DNA of 64,000 bases from Opitutaceae bacterium (lineage in GTDB: Bacteria; Verrucomicrobiota; Verrucomicrobiia; Opitutales; Opitutaceae), in NCBI GenBank assembly GCA_027482185.1, contig JAIXWF010000019.1, forward strand, positions 1 through 64,000, written 5' to 3'. Below are positions 9,061-17,666 of the stretch, in pieces; the stretch's first letter is position 1; each line of letters begins with the position of its first letter. The notes under the pieces are model-generated. The model had not been told where the DNA came from and made no database searches. It saw only the letters and a program-made list of their open reading frames with translations. Both the position numbers and the translations under genes were made by a program.

Positions 9061-9927
9061 ATGGACCGCCGTTCGTTTCTTACCTTCGCCGCGGGCTCCG
9101 CGGGCCTCGCCGCGACCGGCGGGGCCGCCGCGGCACCGGCAGCGGGCGACGGCTTCGTCGACACCAACGTCCACCTCGGCTCCTGGGCCGTGCGGCGCGG
9201 CTGGGCGGATGCGCCCGCGGAACTCGCGGCGCGGCTGCGGCGCCACGGCGTGACGGCGGCGTGGACCGGCCACTTCGACGCCGTGCTGCACAGCGACCTC
9301 GGCGGCGCCAACGCCCGGCTCGCGGCCGCCTGCGCGGGGAGCGGCGGCCTGCTCGTGCCGTTCGGCACCGTGAACCCGACCTTCCCGGATTGGGCGGACG
9401 ACCTGCGGCGCTGCCGGGAAGTCCACGGCATGCCCGGGATCCGGCTCTATCCCAACTACCACGGCTACGGACTCGACGATCCGCGTTTCGCCGCCCTGCT
9501 CGCGCGGGCCGCGGCGAGCCGGCTGCTGGTGCAGATTGCGGTTTTGCTCGAGGATGAACGCTCGCAGAACCCCGCTCTCGTCGCGGCGCCGGTGAACCTC
9601 GCTCCGTTGCCCGAAGTGCTCGCGCAAACCCCGGGCGCCCGCGTCATGCTGCTCAACAGCGGCGGCCGCGTGCTCAACGCGCATACGCCATTGCTGCAGC
9701 GGTTGATCCAGGCGGGCTGCGGATTCGAGATCGCGACCCTAGAAGGCGCGGGCGGACTTGGGGCGCTGCTGCAACGCAGCCCCGGGGCCAAGGTCGCCTT
9801 CGGTTCGCACGCGCCGTGGTTCTATTTCGAAGCGGCGCTGTTGAAATTGCAGGAATCGGAACTGACCGCTGCGCAACTCGCCGCCGTCCGCCACGGGCAC
9901 GCAACCGCCCTCCTCTCCCCCGCATGA
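9061..9927 (+). CDS. Tat-exported amidohydrolase-2 paralogue with lost metal ligands
   Basis: A 288-residue protein beginning MDRRSFLTFAAG, a twin-arginine signal. The body is an amidohydrolase-2 (COG2159, TIM-barrel) fold: VNPTFPDW, GIRLYPNYHGYGLDD, LEDERS and GSHAPW blocks. The expected metal ligands are missing: the N-terminal HxH is NVH, the strand-end GH is NS, and the final catalytic Asp region reads GSHAP. It closely resembles the protein at 22451-23224, which has the same losses. It overlaps the next gene, a canonical family member, by four bases (ATGA). It may be a structural or substrate-binding partner rather than an enzyme. The ATG at 9061 is chosen because it starts the Tat signal. 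Confidence 0.8.
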   Translation: MDRRSFLTFAAGSAGLAATGGAAAAPAAGDGFVDTNVHLGSWAVRRGWADAPAELAARLRRHGVTAAWTGHFDAVLHSDLGGANARLAAACAGSGGLLVPFGTVNPTFPDWADDLRRCREVHGMPGIRLYPNYHGYGLDDPRFAALLARAAASRLLVQIAVLLEDERSQNPALVAAPVNLAPLPEVLAQTPGARVMLLNSGGRVLNAHTPLLQRLIQAGCGFEIATLEGAGGLGALLQRSPGAKVAFGSHAPWFYFEAALLKLQESELTAAQLAAVRHGHATALLSPA

Positions 9928-10841
9928 ACCGCCGCACTTTCTGCACCACCCTCGCGACCGGCGCGGCCCTGCCCGCGATCGCCGCGGCGCGTCCGGCCGA
10001 CGTGCCCGCGACGGCATCGGCCTGGGGCAACGCCGACGACCTGCGCAACCTCGGCATCTGGGACGTACACATCCACGTGGGCAGTCCCGGGGCCACGCCG
10101 GAGAAACGCATGGAAACGTTGCTGCGCAGCGCCGATCGGCTCGGCGTGGAACGGTTGTGCACGATGATGAGCCCGCCGTGGCAGTACGAGCCGACGCCGG
10201 AGCAATTCCGCCGGAGCAACGACGACGTGCTCGCGATCGTGAAGTCGTTTCCCGAACGGGCCTTCGGTTTCGTCTACCTCAATCCGCGGCACCTCAAAGA
10301 AAGCCTCGCGGAACTCGAGCGCTGCGTCGCCGACGGCCCGATGGTCGGCATCAAGCTTTGGGTCGGCACCCGGGCCAACGCGCCCGAGCTCGATCCGATC
10401 GTGCGGCGCGCGGCGGAGCTCAAGGCGTTGATTCTGCAGCACACGTGGATCAAGCAGCGCGGCAAGGGCAACCTGCCGCACGAATCGACGCCGATGGAAC
10501 TGGCGGAATTGTCCGCGCGGCATCCCGGTTTTCCGATGGTCTGCGGGCATACGGGCGGCGGCGATTGGGCCCTCGGTATCCGCGCCATCCGCGACCGGCC
10601 CGAGTTGCACGCCGACCTCGGCGGCGGCGATCCGGTCTACGGCGAAGTCGAAATGGCGGTCCGCGAACTCGGCGCGAGCCGCGTGCTTTACGGCAGCGAC
10701 GCCAACGGCCGCAGTTTCGCTTCCCAATTGGGCCGCGTGCTCGGCGCGGACATTTCCGTCGCGGACAAGAAATTGATCCTGCGGGAAAATCTCCGCCGGC
10801 TGCTGTTGCCCGCGCTGACGCGCAAGGGGATCAGGGCGTGA
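9924..10841 (+). CDS. Tat-exported amidohydrolase-2 family metal-dependent hydrolase
   Basis: A 305-residue protein with Tat-like signal MNRRTFCTTL and a signal region to about 28. The canonical metal-site set is present: HIH at 49-51, QHTW, CGHTGGGDW and YGSDANG. Known relatives of this family perform decarboxylations or hydrolyse lactones and amides. The reaction here is unknown. The start codon overlaps the stop of the degenerate paralogue (ATGA), so the two are probably made in equal amounts. The same canonical-plus-degenerate pairing occurs again at 22451-24147. Confidence 0.82.
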   Translation: MNRRTFCTTLATGAALPAIAAARPADVPATASAWGNADDLRNLGIWDVHIHVGSPGATPEKRMETLLRSADRLGVERLCTMMSPPWQYEPTPEQFRRSNDDVLAIVKSFPERAFGFVYLNPRHLKESLAELERCVADGPMVGIKLWVGTRANAPELDPIVRRAAELKALILQHTWIKQRGKGNLPHESTPMELAELSARHPGFPMVCGHTGGGDWALGIRAIRDRPELHADLGGGDPVYGEVEMAVRELGASRVLYGSDANGRSFASQLGRVLGADISVADKKLILRENLRRLLLPALTRKGIRA

Positions 10842-10851
10842 AGGACGCGGG

Positions 10852-10922
10852 CCGTTGAAAGTTGAAAGGTGAAGGTTGAAAGCACGGCAAACCGACCGGA
10901 GGCCGCCGGGGCAATTCCCCGG
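10852..10922. repeat. GTTGAAA-type intergenic repeat remnant with GC hairpin
   Basis: Contains CGTTGAAAGTTGAAAGG and further GTTGAAAG words, like the arm of the dispersed repeat described at 31416. It is followed by the stem CCGGGG-CAATT-CCCCGG (10906-10922). It lies between two same-direction genes, so it could attenuate rather than end transcription. The relation to the full-length repeat is weak. Confidence 0.4.
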
Positions 10923-10978
10923 AACCAAGGTTCGGCGCTGGCAATGCGGGCCGGAGGCGGCCTAGGTTTTTTCACCCC

Positions 10979-12433
10979 ATGAAGACTCCCCTGCTGCTGC
11001 TTGGACTTTTGCTGGCCGGTGCCGGCCTGCGCGCCGCCGACCGTTTGCCCAACGTCGTGCTCATTTTCACCGACGACCAAGGCTACGGCGACGTCGGCGT
11101 CTTCGGCGCCAAAGGCTACCGCACGCCGCACCTCGACAGCCTGGCCCGCGACGGCGTCAAGTTCACCAACTTCCACGTCGCCCAAGCCGTCTGCTCCGCC
11201 TCGCGCGCGGCGCTGCTCACCGGCTGCTACCCGAACCGCATCGGCATCCATGGCGCTCTCGGGCCGGGCGCCAACCACGGCCTGCATGCCGAGGAAACGA
11301 CGCTGGCGGAAATGCTCCGCGCCCGCGGCTATGCGACGGGCATGGCGGGCAAATGGCACCTCGGGCACCGCGAACCGTTTTTGCCCAACCGGCAGGGCTT
11401 CGACGAATCCTTCGGCCTCCCCTACTCCAACGACATGTGGCCCAACCACCCCGAGGCCAAGGCGGGCACGTACCCCAAATTGCCGCTTTACGAAGACGGG
11501 CGCGTGATCGACGACGAGATTACTCCGGTTGAAATGGACGAATTGACGACGCGGTACACCGAGCGTGCGACGGCCTTTATCCGGAAAAACAAAGACCGGC
11601 CCTTCTTCTTCTACCTCGCGCACGCGATGCCGCATGTGCCGCTTGCGGTGAGCGCGAAACACCGCGGCAAATCCGGCGCCGGCCTTTACGGCGACGTGAT
11701 CATGGAGATCGATTGGTCCGTCGGCGAAGTCCTGCGCACGCTCCGCGAGCAGGGCCTGGAGCGGGATACGCTTGTGATCTTCACCAGCGACAACGGCCCG
11801 TGGCTGAGCTACGGCGACCACGCCGGCAGCGCGGGCCCGTTGCGCGAAGGCAAGGGCACGGCGTGGGAAGGCGGCACCCGCGTGCCTTGCCTGATGCGTT
11901 GGCCGGGCAAGCTGCCGGCCGGGGCGGTGAACAATGCGTTTCTCATGACGATCGACCTGCTGCCGACGATCGGGACCGCGGTCGGGGCCGCGCTGCCCGC
12001 GCGCCCGATCGACGGCCGCGACGTTTGGCCGCTGCTGGCGGGCCGCCCGGGCGCGACCAATCCGCACGCCGGCTACGGCCTGTGGTACGCGCAGAACGAA
12101 TTGCAGGCGGTGGTGAGCGGCGACGGCCGTTGGAAACTCATCTTGCCGCATCGCTACCGCACGCTGGCCGGACGCGCCAGCGGCAAGGACGGCATTCCGG
12201 CGAAATACGAAAACGGCCGCCTGACCGAGCCGGCGCTGTATCAGCTCTCCGAGGACATCGGGGAAACGAAGGACGTCGCCGCGGCCCACCCGGAGATCGT
12301 GCGGCAGCTGCTCGCGTTTGCCGAAACTTGCCGCGCCGACCTTGGCGATTCCCTCACGCAACGCACCGGCGCCGGGGCCCGCGAACCCGGGCGGATCGCC
12401 GAAGCCGGCAAGGCGCAGGGCAAGAAGAAGTGA
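10979..12433 (+). CDS. Exported arylsulfatase-type sulfatase (copy 1)
   Basis: A 484-residue S1-family sulfatase with a signal peptide (1-19). Metal-binding FTDDQGYGD at about 30-38. The signature CSASR has the formylglycine-precursor cysteine at 72, followed by AALLTG. GKWHLG, the HVPL block and FTSDNG complete the active site. It hydrolyses a sulfate ester, presumably on the imported or extracellular glycan. The Cys-type enzyme needs a maturase (FGE or anSME), which is not in this window. It lies 137 bases after the amidohydrolase pair in the same direction and may be transcribed with it from S2. It converges with the next gene with only 12 bases between stops. Confidence 0.92.
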   Translation: MKTPLLLLGLLLAGAGLRAADRLPNVVLIFTDDQGYGDVGVFGAKGYRTPHLDSLARDGVKFTNFHVAQAVCSASRAALLTGCYPNRIGIHGALGPGANHGLHAEETTLAEMLRARGYATGMAGKWHLGHREPFLPNRQGFDESFGLPYSNDMWPNHPEAKAGTYPKLPLYEDGRVIDDEITPVEMDELTTRYTERATAFIRKNKDRPFFFYLAHAMPHVPLAVSAKHRGKSGAGLYGDVIMEIDWSVGEVLRTLREQGLERDTLVIFTSDNGPWLSYGDHAGSAGPLREGKGTAWEGGTRVPCLMRWPGKLPAGAVNNAFLMTIDLLPTIGTAVGAALPARPIDGRDVWPLLAGRPGATNPHAGYGLWYAQNELQAVVSGDGRWKLILPHRYRTLAGRASGKDGIPAKYENGRLTEPALYQLSEDIGETKDVAAAHPEIVRQLLAFAETCRADLGDSLTQRTGAGAREPGRIAEAGKAQGKKK

Positions 12434-12445
12434 CCGAACCGGAGA

Positions 12446-13975
12446 TCAGCGCGAGGCGGCACCGGCGGCACCGAGTCGCCGTTCCCATTTCAGCAACGCG
12501 GCGATGAGCTGCAGGTGATCGGGGCCGCCCGTTTCGACCGTGCGGCGGATTTCCCGGTAGACGGCCGGATCCGCCGCCGCGAGATCGAGCCACACCGACA
12601 AGGCGGGGAAGTAATCCGGATAGTCCTTCCCGCTGCCGTCCACCCGCGGCCGGATGCCGGTGCGTTCCGGATTGAGCACGTTCACGAGCAAGGTGCGCGC
12701 GAAGCGGCCGAGTTCCTTCGGGCCGACCAACGCGCCGGCCTCGGCGGCGGCGACCACCATCGCGATGTCGAGGGCGCCGTGGGAAACGTCCTCGATGGCG
12801 GGCGCGCGCGGTTGGTTCGGCAGGTTGAAGGAAGGGCTGTTCTCCGCCGACCAGCCCGTCGTCGTCACGGGCTCGTACCAGTAATGCCACACGTAGAGAT
12901 CGGCTTTGGCCTCGTGCCGCAGCCGGTTGACGAAGAGGCGGACGAGTTTCTCGGCGCGTTCCCGGTACGCGACCTTGCCGGTCAGCCGGGCCAGAGCGAG
13001 CTGCGTCGCGGCGTGGCGGCCGAGGAAATTGAAGGGCTGGCCGACGTTGTCGTAGGGAAACGATTCCCCGCGCTCGCACGTGAGGTAGTAACCCTCGCCC
13101 GCGGCCGGGCCGTCGCGCCAGAGGCGGGCGTCGGCATCAGCGTAGGACTCTTCGGCCGCGGCGACGAAGCGCGCCGCGGCGGGCGCGAGTTCGGCGAGCG
13201 CGGGACTCTGCCGCACGTGGTCCGCCAGACGCACCAACGGGTGGTAGATCACGCCGAGGTAGCCCATGAACGCGAGCGGGATGGGCCGCAGTTGGACGGT
13301 CTGCGCGGGCACGGCGCCCGTCGCCCCGGCGACCGGCTGCCACGTGAGCAGCGCGGACGGTTTCCCGTCCACTTCGCCCGGGCGGGTGGGGAGGGGTTGG
13401 CGCTCCGCGTTGACCGCGGCGGCAACCTGCGCGAGGTCGAGCCCGGTCCAACGTTCGGTGCGGCGGAAGTGGGAATTGGAAACCGTGAGCCGGTAACGCC
13501 CCGGGGCCTCCGGGTCGGGCGCCAACTCGACCTTCGTCTGGTTGTTCTGCGCGGAACGCGTCGAACGCAGGCGCGCGACCTCGCGCCCCGCGGCGTCGCG
13601 GATCGCGCCTTCGGCCACGACGTACTTGCTGGCCATGCTCCAGGCCGGGCGGATCTTGCCGGAGCCGTCCGCCACGCCGCGGCGATCATCGCGGTGCGCG
13701 AGCAGTCGGTCGCCGCGCCGCGCGACCTCGGCGAGGTACTTCGCGTCGCCCGTGGCCTCGTAAAGATCGACGAGCGCGTGCAGGAGATGGGATTCGCCCC
13801 ACGCCAAGGTGCTGGCGTCGGGATTGCGCACCCACGGATCCTCCGGGGGCAATTTCGCAAGATGCCATTCGGCCCGCGCGACACTGAGCTCGATTTTCGG
13901 ATTTTCCGCCGCCCGGGCCGCGGCGCAAACGAGCGCGACGGGCAGCAGGAAGCGGCACAGGAGGCGCAGGTTCAT
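12446..13975 (-). CDS. Exported alpha/alpha-toroid-like protein, probable glycan-active
   Basis: A 509-residue exported protein (signal peptide about 1-22). Helical-repeat regions rich in Trp, His and Tyr are seen, for example WGESHLLHALVDLYEATGDAKYL near 79, a YHPLVRLADH block and WHYWYEP. These fit an (alpha/alpha) toroid as in unsaturated glucuronyl hydrolases, epimerases and polysaccharide lyases, with an inserted beta-rich segment around 150-240. No catalytic pair is certain, so no enzyme class is named. The start overlaps the esterase stop by four bases, making it the last gene of the unit receptor-dehydrogenase-esterase-toroid. The longer upstream frame is a shadow. Confidence 0.55.
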   Translation of the reverse strand: MNLRLLCRFLLPVALVCAAARAAENPKIELSVARAEWHLAKLPPEDPWVRNPDASTLAWGESHLLHALVDLYEATGDAKYLAEVARRGDRLLAHRDDRRGVADGSGKIRPAWSMASKYVVAEGAIRDAAGREVARLRSTRSAQNNQTKVELAPDPEAPGRYRLTVSNSHFRRTERWTGLDLAQVAAAVNAERQPLPTRPGEVDGKPSALLTWQPVAGATGAVPAQTVQLRPIPLAFMGYLGVIYHPLVRLADHVRQSPALAELAPAAARFVAAAEESYADADARLWRDGPAAGEGYYLTCERGESFPYDNVGQPFNFLGRHAATQLALARLTGKVAYRERAEKLVRLFVNRLRHEAKADLYVWHYWYEPVTTTGWSAENSPSFNLPNQPRAPAIEDVSHGALDIAMVVAAAEAGALVGPKELGRFARTLLVNVLNPERTGIRPRVDGSGKDYPDYFPALSVWLDLAAADPAVYREIRRTVETGGPDHLQLIAALLKWERRLGAAGAASR

Positions 13976-15081
13976 TTGCGTTTCGGCAGATGCTCTTCGA
14001 GAAACGCGTAGGCCCGGGCCCGCATCGGTTCCGGGAAATCGTGCGGGCAGTCCGGATGTTCGATCGCGATGCGGTTCGTGGCTCCGAGCAATTCGTAAAC
14101 CGCATGCGCGGCGGAGACGACGCGGCCGGCGCTGCGCCATTTGAAATTCGCATCGCCCGTGGGCGAGATGGCCAGGAACGGCCGCGGCGCCAAGGCGCCG
14201 ATCAATTCCGCGAAATCGAACGGGATCTCGCCCTGCCGCCCCGCGTACGCGGCGAGCGCGGGCATGTAGCGATCCTGCGTCCACCCGCCGCCCGGCCGCC
14301 AGACCTCGGGCTTTTCGCGGTAGTAGTCGGTGTAGGAATCGAACCCGCAGCTCGAGACGATCGTCTTGATGCGTTCGTCGAACACCGCCGTATAGATCGA
14401 ATTGTGCCCGCCGAGCGAATGGCCGATCGCGCCAAAACCGCCGGGCGCAACGCCCGGCACCGCCGCCAGCACATCGAGGGCGCGGATGTTGTCCCAGATC
14501 GCCTTCATCGTGCCGCTGGCGTAGCCGAGGGCCTTGAGGTCGGGTTGGTAGTCCGCCAATTGCGGATACGGCGGCACGATCACGGCGAAGCCCCGCTGCG
14601 CGAGTTCCTCGCCGCAATTGCGGCCGGGCAAAGTCTTCGTCCCGGCAAGACCGACGACGGCCCGGTAGCCGACGGCGGGGTCGTTGTTGGTCGGCATCAG
14701 CGCGAGCACGCCGGGCACCGATGCCGTTCCGGCCACGGCCGTTTTCGGCAACAGCAAAAAAGCCGGGACGCGCGAACCGGGCTCGGATTGGTAGGTGATT
14801 TCCCGCCGGACATAGGTGCCGCAGTCCGTTTCCTTTTCCACCCGCACATCGAGCGGCACGCGTTTTTCCGCTCCCGGCAACGGCCCCATGATCTTTTGCG
14901 CGGCCGCCACGATGTCGGCCCTGCGCCGGGCCCACTCCGCCGGCGTCCGCACCGGACTCCACGACCCGGGCGCGGATTGGAAAAGCAGCAATTGCTCGCG
15001 CTCCGGCCGATCCGCCGCCGACGCCGTCGCGGCCAAAACCACGTTCAGGAGCAGCAGGACGGAGCGGCGGCAGGTATTCAT
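13972..15081 (-). CDS. Exported alpha/beta-hydrolase, acetyl-xylan-esterase-like
   Basis: A 369-residue protein with a signal peptide (1-22). The nucleophile elbow is GHSLGG with Ser222. The expected acid lies near ISPTGD and the His near HPDCPHDFPEP. The long N-terminal part before the core resembles large dienelactone-hydrolase or acetyl-xylan-esterase relatives (Abhydrolase_7/AXE1 type). It probably removes acyl groups from the glycan before or after import. The ATG overlaps the upstream dehydrogenase stop (ATGA) and the stop overlaps the next start, so it is translationally coupled on both sides. Confidence 0.78.
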   Translation of the reverse strand: MNTCRRSVLLLLNVVLAATASAADRPEREQLLLFQSAPGSWSPVRTPAEWARRRADIVAAAQKIMGPLPGAEKRVPLDVRVEKETDCGTYVRREITYQSEPGSRVPAFLLLPKTAVAGTASVPGVLALMPTNNDPAVGYRAVVGLAGTKTLPGRNCGEELAQRGFAVIVPPYPQLADYQPDLKALGYASGTMKAIWDNIRALDVLAAVPGVAPGGFGAIGHSLGGHNSIYTAVFDERIKTIVSSCGFDSYTDYYREKPEVWRPGGGWTQDRYMPALAAYAGRQGEIPFDFAELIGALAPRPFLAISPTGDANFKWRSAGRVVSAAHAVYELLGATNRIAIEHPDCPHDFPEPMRARAYAFLEEHLPKRK

Positions 15082-17645
15082 TTCTTGATCAGCATCAATT
15101 CCTCGGGACTCCACGCATCGGTGTGGCCGGCGGTTTCGGCGCGCACGGTTTTGACAAAGTCCGGATCGACGGGCGCGGCGGTGTGGCCCCATTCGCGCCG
15201 CAGGTAGGTGAGGATCGAGGCGATCTGCGTGTCGTCGAGCGCGCCGAACGCAGGCATGTCGCCCGTGTGCACGCGGCCGAGGACCGTGATCGGACCGCGC
15301 ACGCCGTGGAGCACGATGCGCACGGTGCGCTCGGGCGGACCGAGCACCCATTCGGAATCGAGCAACGGCGGCGCCAGGCCGTCGAGCCCGCGGCCGGTAA
15401 TCTGGTGGCAGGCGGCGCAGACCGTGCCGAAGAGCATCTTGCCGGCATCGAATCGGGCCTGCTGCGCCGCCGTCAAGGGCTGGATCGCCGCCAGCGCCTC
15501 GACGCCGGGTTTGCCGGGCCAGACGACGATTTCCCTGAGCCGCGCGACGCGCTGCGCGGTGGCGGTGTTTTTCTCAAGTTCAGTCCAGCCGACGGGAGCC
15601 GCGGCGAGCCGGATAGGACGGCGGGAGGCGCCCGCTGCGGGGACCAGACCGTCGAGCAACGCGACCGCGCGCTTCGCCCCACCCGAGCGCAAGGCTTCGC
15701 CGGCGAGACCGACGATCCGCGCGATGCCCGCATCGTCGCGGGCGCCGAAGACGGCGCGCGTCAGCCCGGTGAGCAATTTGTTCGCCTCGACATCGTCCGC
15801 CTTCACGGCCGGATCCGCGGCGAGTTTTTCCAGCAAAGCCGCTTCGCGTCCGGCCAAGCCGCTGAGCAACGCATCGCGCAGGAAGAGGCGTTTCGGAAAC
15901 GCGCGCACCACCTCGGCCAGCGCGACGTCGGTCGCCGGATCGCCGCGACCGGACAGCGTGAGCACGGCCTGAAGCTGGACCTCTGCGACGGAGTCGCGCG
16001 CGAGCGGCAGCAGCTTGGCGGCGGGGAAATCCTTCACGGTCTCGCTGAGCCGCAGGGCGGCCGCGCGCACCGTCGGCGCCGCGTCGGCCAACGCCGTTTC
16101 GACATCCGCCGCGGTCAACGCGCGCAGGCCCTCGAGCGTCCAGAGCGCGTGTTGACGGGCGGCGGGGACGGCGCCCTGCCGCGCGACGGCACGCACGGCG
16201 GGCACGACGGCGGCGTCGGCCGTCTCGACCAAGATCCGCTGAGCGGTCTCGCGCCACCAGGAATTGGGATGGGCCAAGTGCTCGACCCACGCGGCCGCGG
16301 GCCGCGCGACGAGTTCGGGCGCGCGGCGCACCGGACGGTCCGCGGGCACCACGCGGTAAATGCGGCCGAGGTGCTGCGGGTCGTTGAGTTTCCGCTCCAC
16401 GCTCTGCTGCCGCAGGTAGCTCGTGAGGGAAATGCGGTGCTGCAGGACGCCGCGGTAAAGATCGACGATGTAGAGCGCGCCGTCGGGGCCGGTTGAGAAA
16501 TTGACGGGACGGAAGCGTTCGTCGGTCGACGCGAGGAACTCCTGCTGCGGGTACGGATTCTTGCCGCGCGGCGTGCCTTCCTCGGAAGCAACGACGAAAC
16601 GGCGGACGAAATGCGCGGCCGGCTCGGCGACGAAGACATTGCCGGCGAGTTCGGGCAGAAGATCGCCACCATAGACCCACCAGCCGCAGGCGGCGGTGAA
16701 TTCCTTGAGTTTGCCGTCGCGGAGCATGTCGGCGCGGTAGCCGCGGTTGATGCCGGGCGTGACGCGCGCGGGCCAGACGAGTTGATTTTCCGCGGCGTTG
16801 AAATTGGTGCCGGTGAGGCGCGGCAAATGGGGATTTCGCTGGAGGTAATCCGAAAAGACGACGTCCACGCGGAGGCCGTCGCTGTTGGAACCGTGGTAAA
16901 AACGGCCGTAGTCGTCCTGGCCGAGACCCCATTGGCCGCGGAAACTCGTGGTGCCGGTTTCCCAACGGCCGCCGGCGTAGCGGAACTTGCGCGTGTAGGC
17001 GGCGCTGTAGATCCAGTTGTCGAAGGCGCGGAGGAGACCGTTGGGGGCGCGCTCCGGATTCGCGAGGTGCGGCCGCTTCGGGTCCACCTTCACGCCGTAG
17101 TCGATGGCGATCACTTCCTTGGCATCCGCCTTGCCGTCGCCGTCGGTGTCGCGCCAAAACGCCAACTCCGGCGGCGCGCCGACGAGAATACCGTCGCCGA
17201 CGACGGCGATGGCGCGGGGCAAAACGAGTTGGTCGACGAAGACCTTGGATTCCTCGAAACGGCCGTCGCCGTCGCGGTCACGCAGCACGACAATGCGGCC
17301 GACGGGGGCGTCCTCGCCGTTGCCGTCGAGGTCGGGCATGTAGCCGCGCATTTCGACGACCCACATGCGGCCGTCGGCGCCGATGGCCATGGCAACGGGG
17401 TCCTGGACCTGCGGTTCGGCCGCGGCGAGTTCGAGCCGATAGCCCGGGGCGATCTTGAAAGAACGCAAGGCCTCCTCCGGGCTCAACGCCGGCGCCGGCG
17501 GGACGAGCTCGGCCGGCACCTGCGATTTCTGAACTTCGCCGGGCCGATCCAGGCGATCGCCGATCTGGGCGAGGGCCGGACCGGCGGAACCGGCGAGCGC
17601 CCCGAGACCCAAAATCCCGGAAACCAAACGGAGGGAAACGCGCAT
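15078..17645 (-). CDS. Exported membrane-bound dehydrogenase-like protein with HEAT repeats and cytochrome c (copy 2)
   Basis: An 855-residue paralogue of the protein at 2983-5982. Signal peptide (1-27), propeller region with DRDGDGRFE and DTDGDGKAD calcium-like loops, the DLYRGVLQHR motif, NSWWRETAQR, and HEAT-like repeats. The C-terminal cytochrome c differs from copy 1: CAACH at 743-747 plus a probable axial-Met loop GDMPAFG near 795, that is, a classical class I cytochrome c instead of the family heme tail. This suggests a different electron acceptor. It begins 21 bases after the stop of receptor copy 2. Confidence 0.87.
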   Translation of the reverse strand: MRVSLRLVSGILGLGALAGSAGPALAQIGDRLDRPGEVQKSQVPAELVPPAPALSPEEALRSFKIAPGYRLELAAAEPQVQDPVAMAIGADGRMWVVEMRGYMPDLDGNGEDAPVGRIVVLRDRDGDGRFEESKVFVDQLVLPRAIAVVGDGILVGAPPELAFWRDTDGDGKADAKEVIAIDYGVKVDPKRPHLANPERAPNGLLRAFDNWIYSAAYTRKFRYAGGRWETGTTSFRGQWGLGQDDYGRFYHGSNSDGLRVDVVFSDYLQRNPHLPRLTGTNFNAAENQLVWPARVTPGINRGYRADMLRDGKLKEFTAACGWWVYGGDLLPELAGNVFVAEPAAHFVRRFVVASEEGTPRGKNPYPQQEFLASTDERFRPVNFSTGPDGALYIVDLYRGVLQHRISLTSYLRQQSVERKLNDPQHLGRIYRVVPADRPVRRAPELVARPAAAWVEHLAHPNSWWRETAQRILVETADAAVVPAVRAVARQGAVPAARQHALWTLEGLRALTAADVETALADAAPTVRAAALRLSETVKDFPAAKLLPLARDSVAEVQLQAVLTLSGRGDPATDVALAEVVRAFPKRLFLRDALLSGLAGREAALLEKLAADPAVKADDVEANKLLTGLTRAVFGARDDAGIARIVGLAGEALRSGGAKRAVALLDGLVPAAGASRRPIRLAAAPVGWTELEKNTATAQRVARLREIVVWPGKPGVEALAAIQPLTAAQQARFDAGKMLFGTVCAACHQITGRGLDGLAPPLLDSEWVLGPPERTVRIVLHGVRGPITVLGRVHTGDMPAFGALDDTQIASILTYLRREWGHTAAPVDPDFVKTVRAETAGHTDAWSPEELMLIKK

Positions 17646-17666
17646 CGGGAAAACGGGATTGCCGGA

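Noticed and set aside
5850-9557. A 1235-codon plus-strand frame antisense to receptor copy 1
   Set aside because: Antisense shadow with biased Gly/Ala/Val/Arg composition. The real plus-strand gene there begins at 9061 in another frame.
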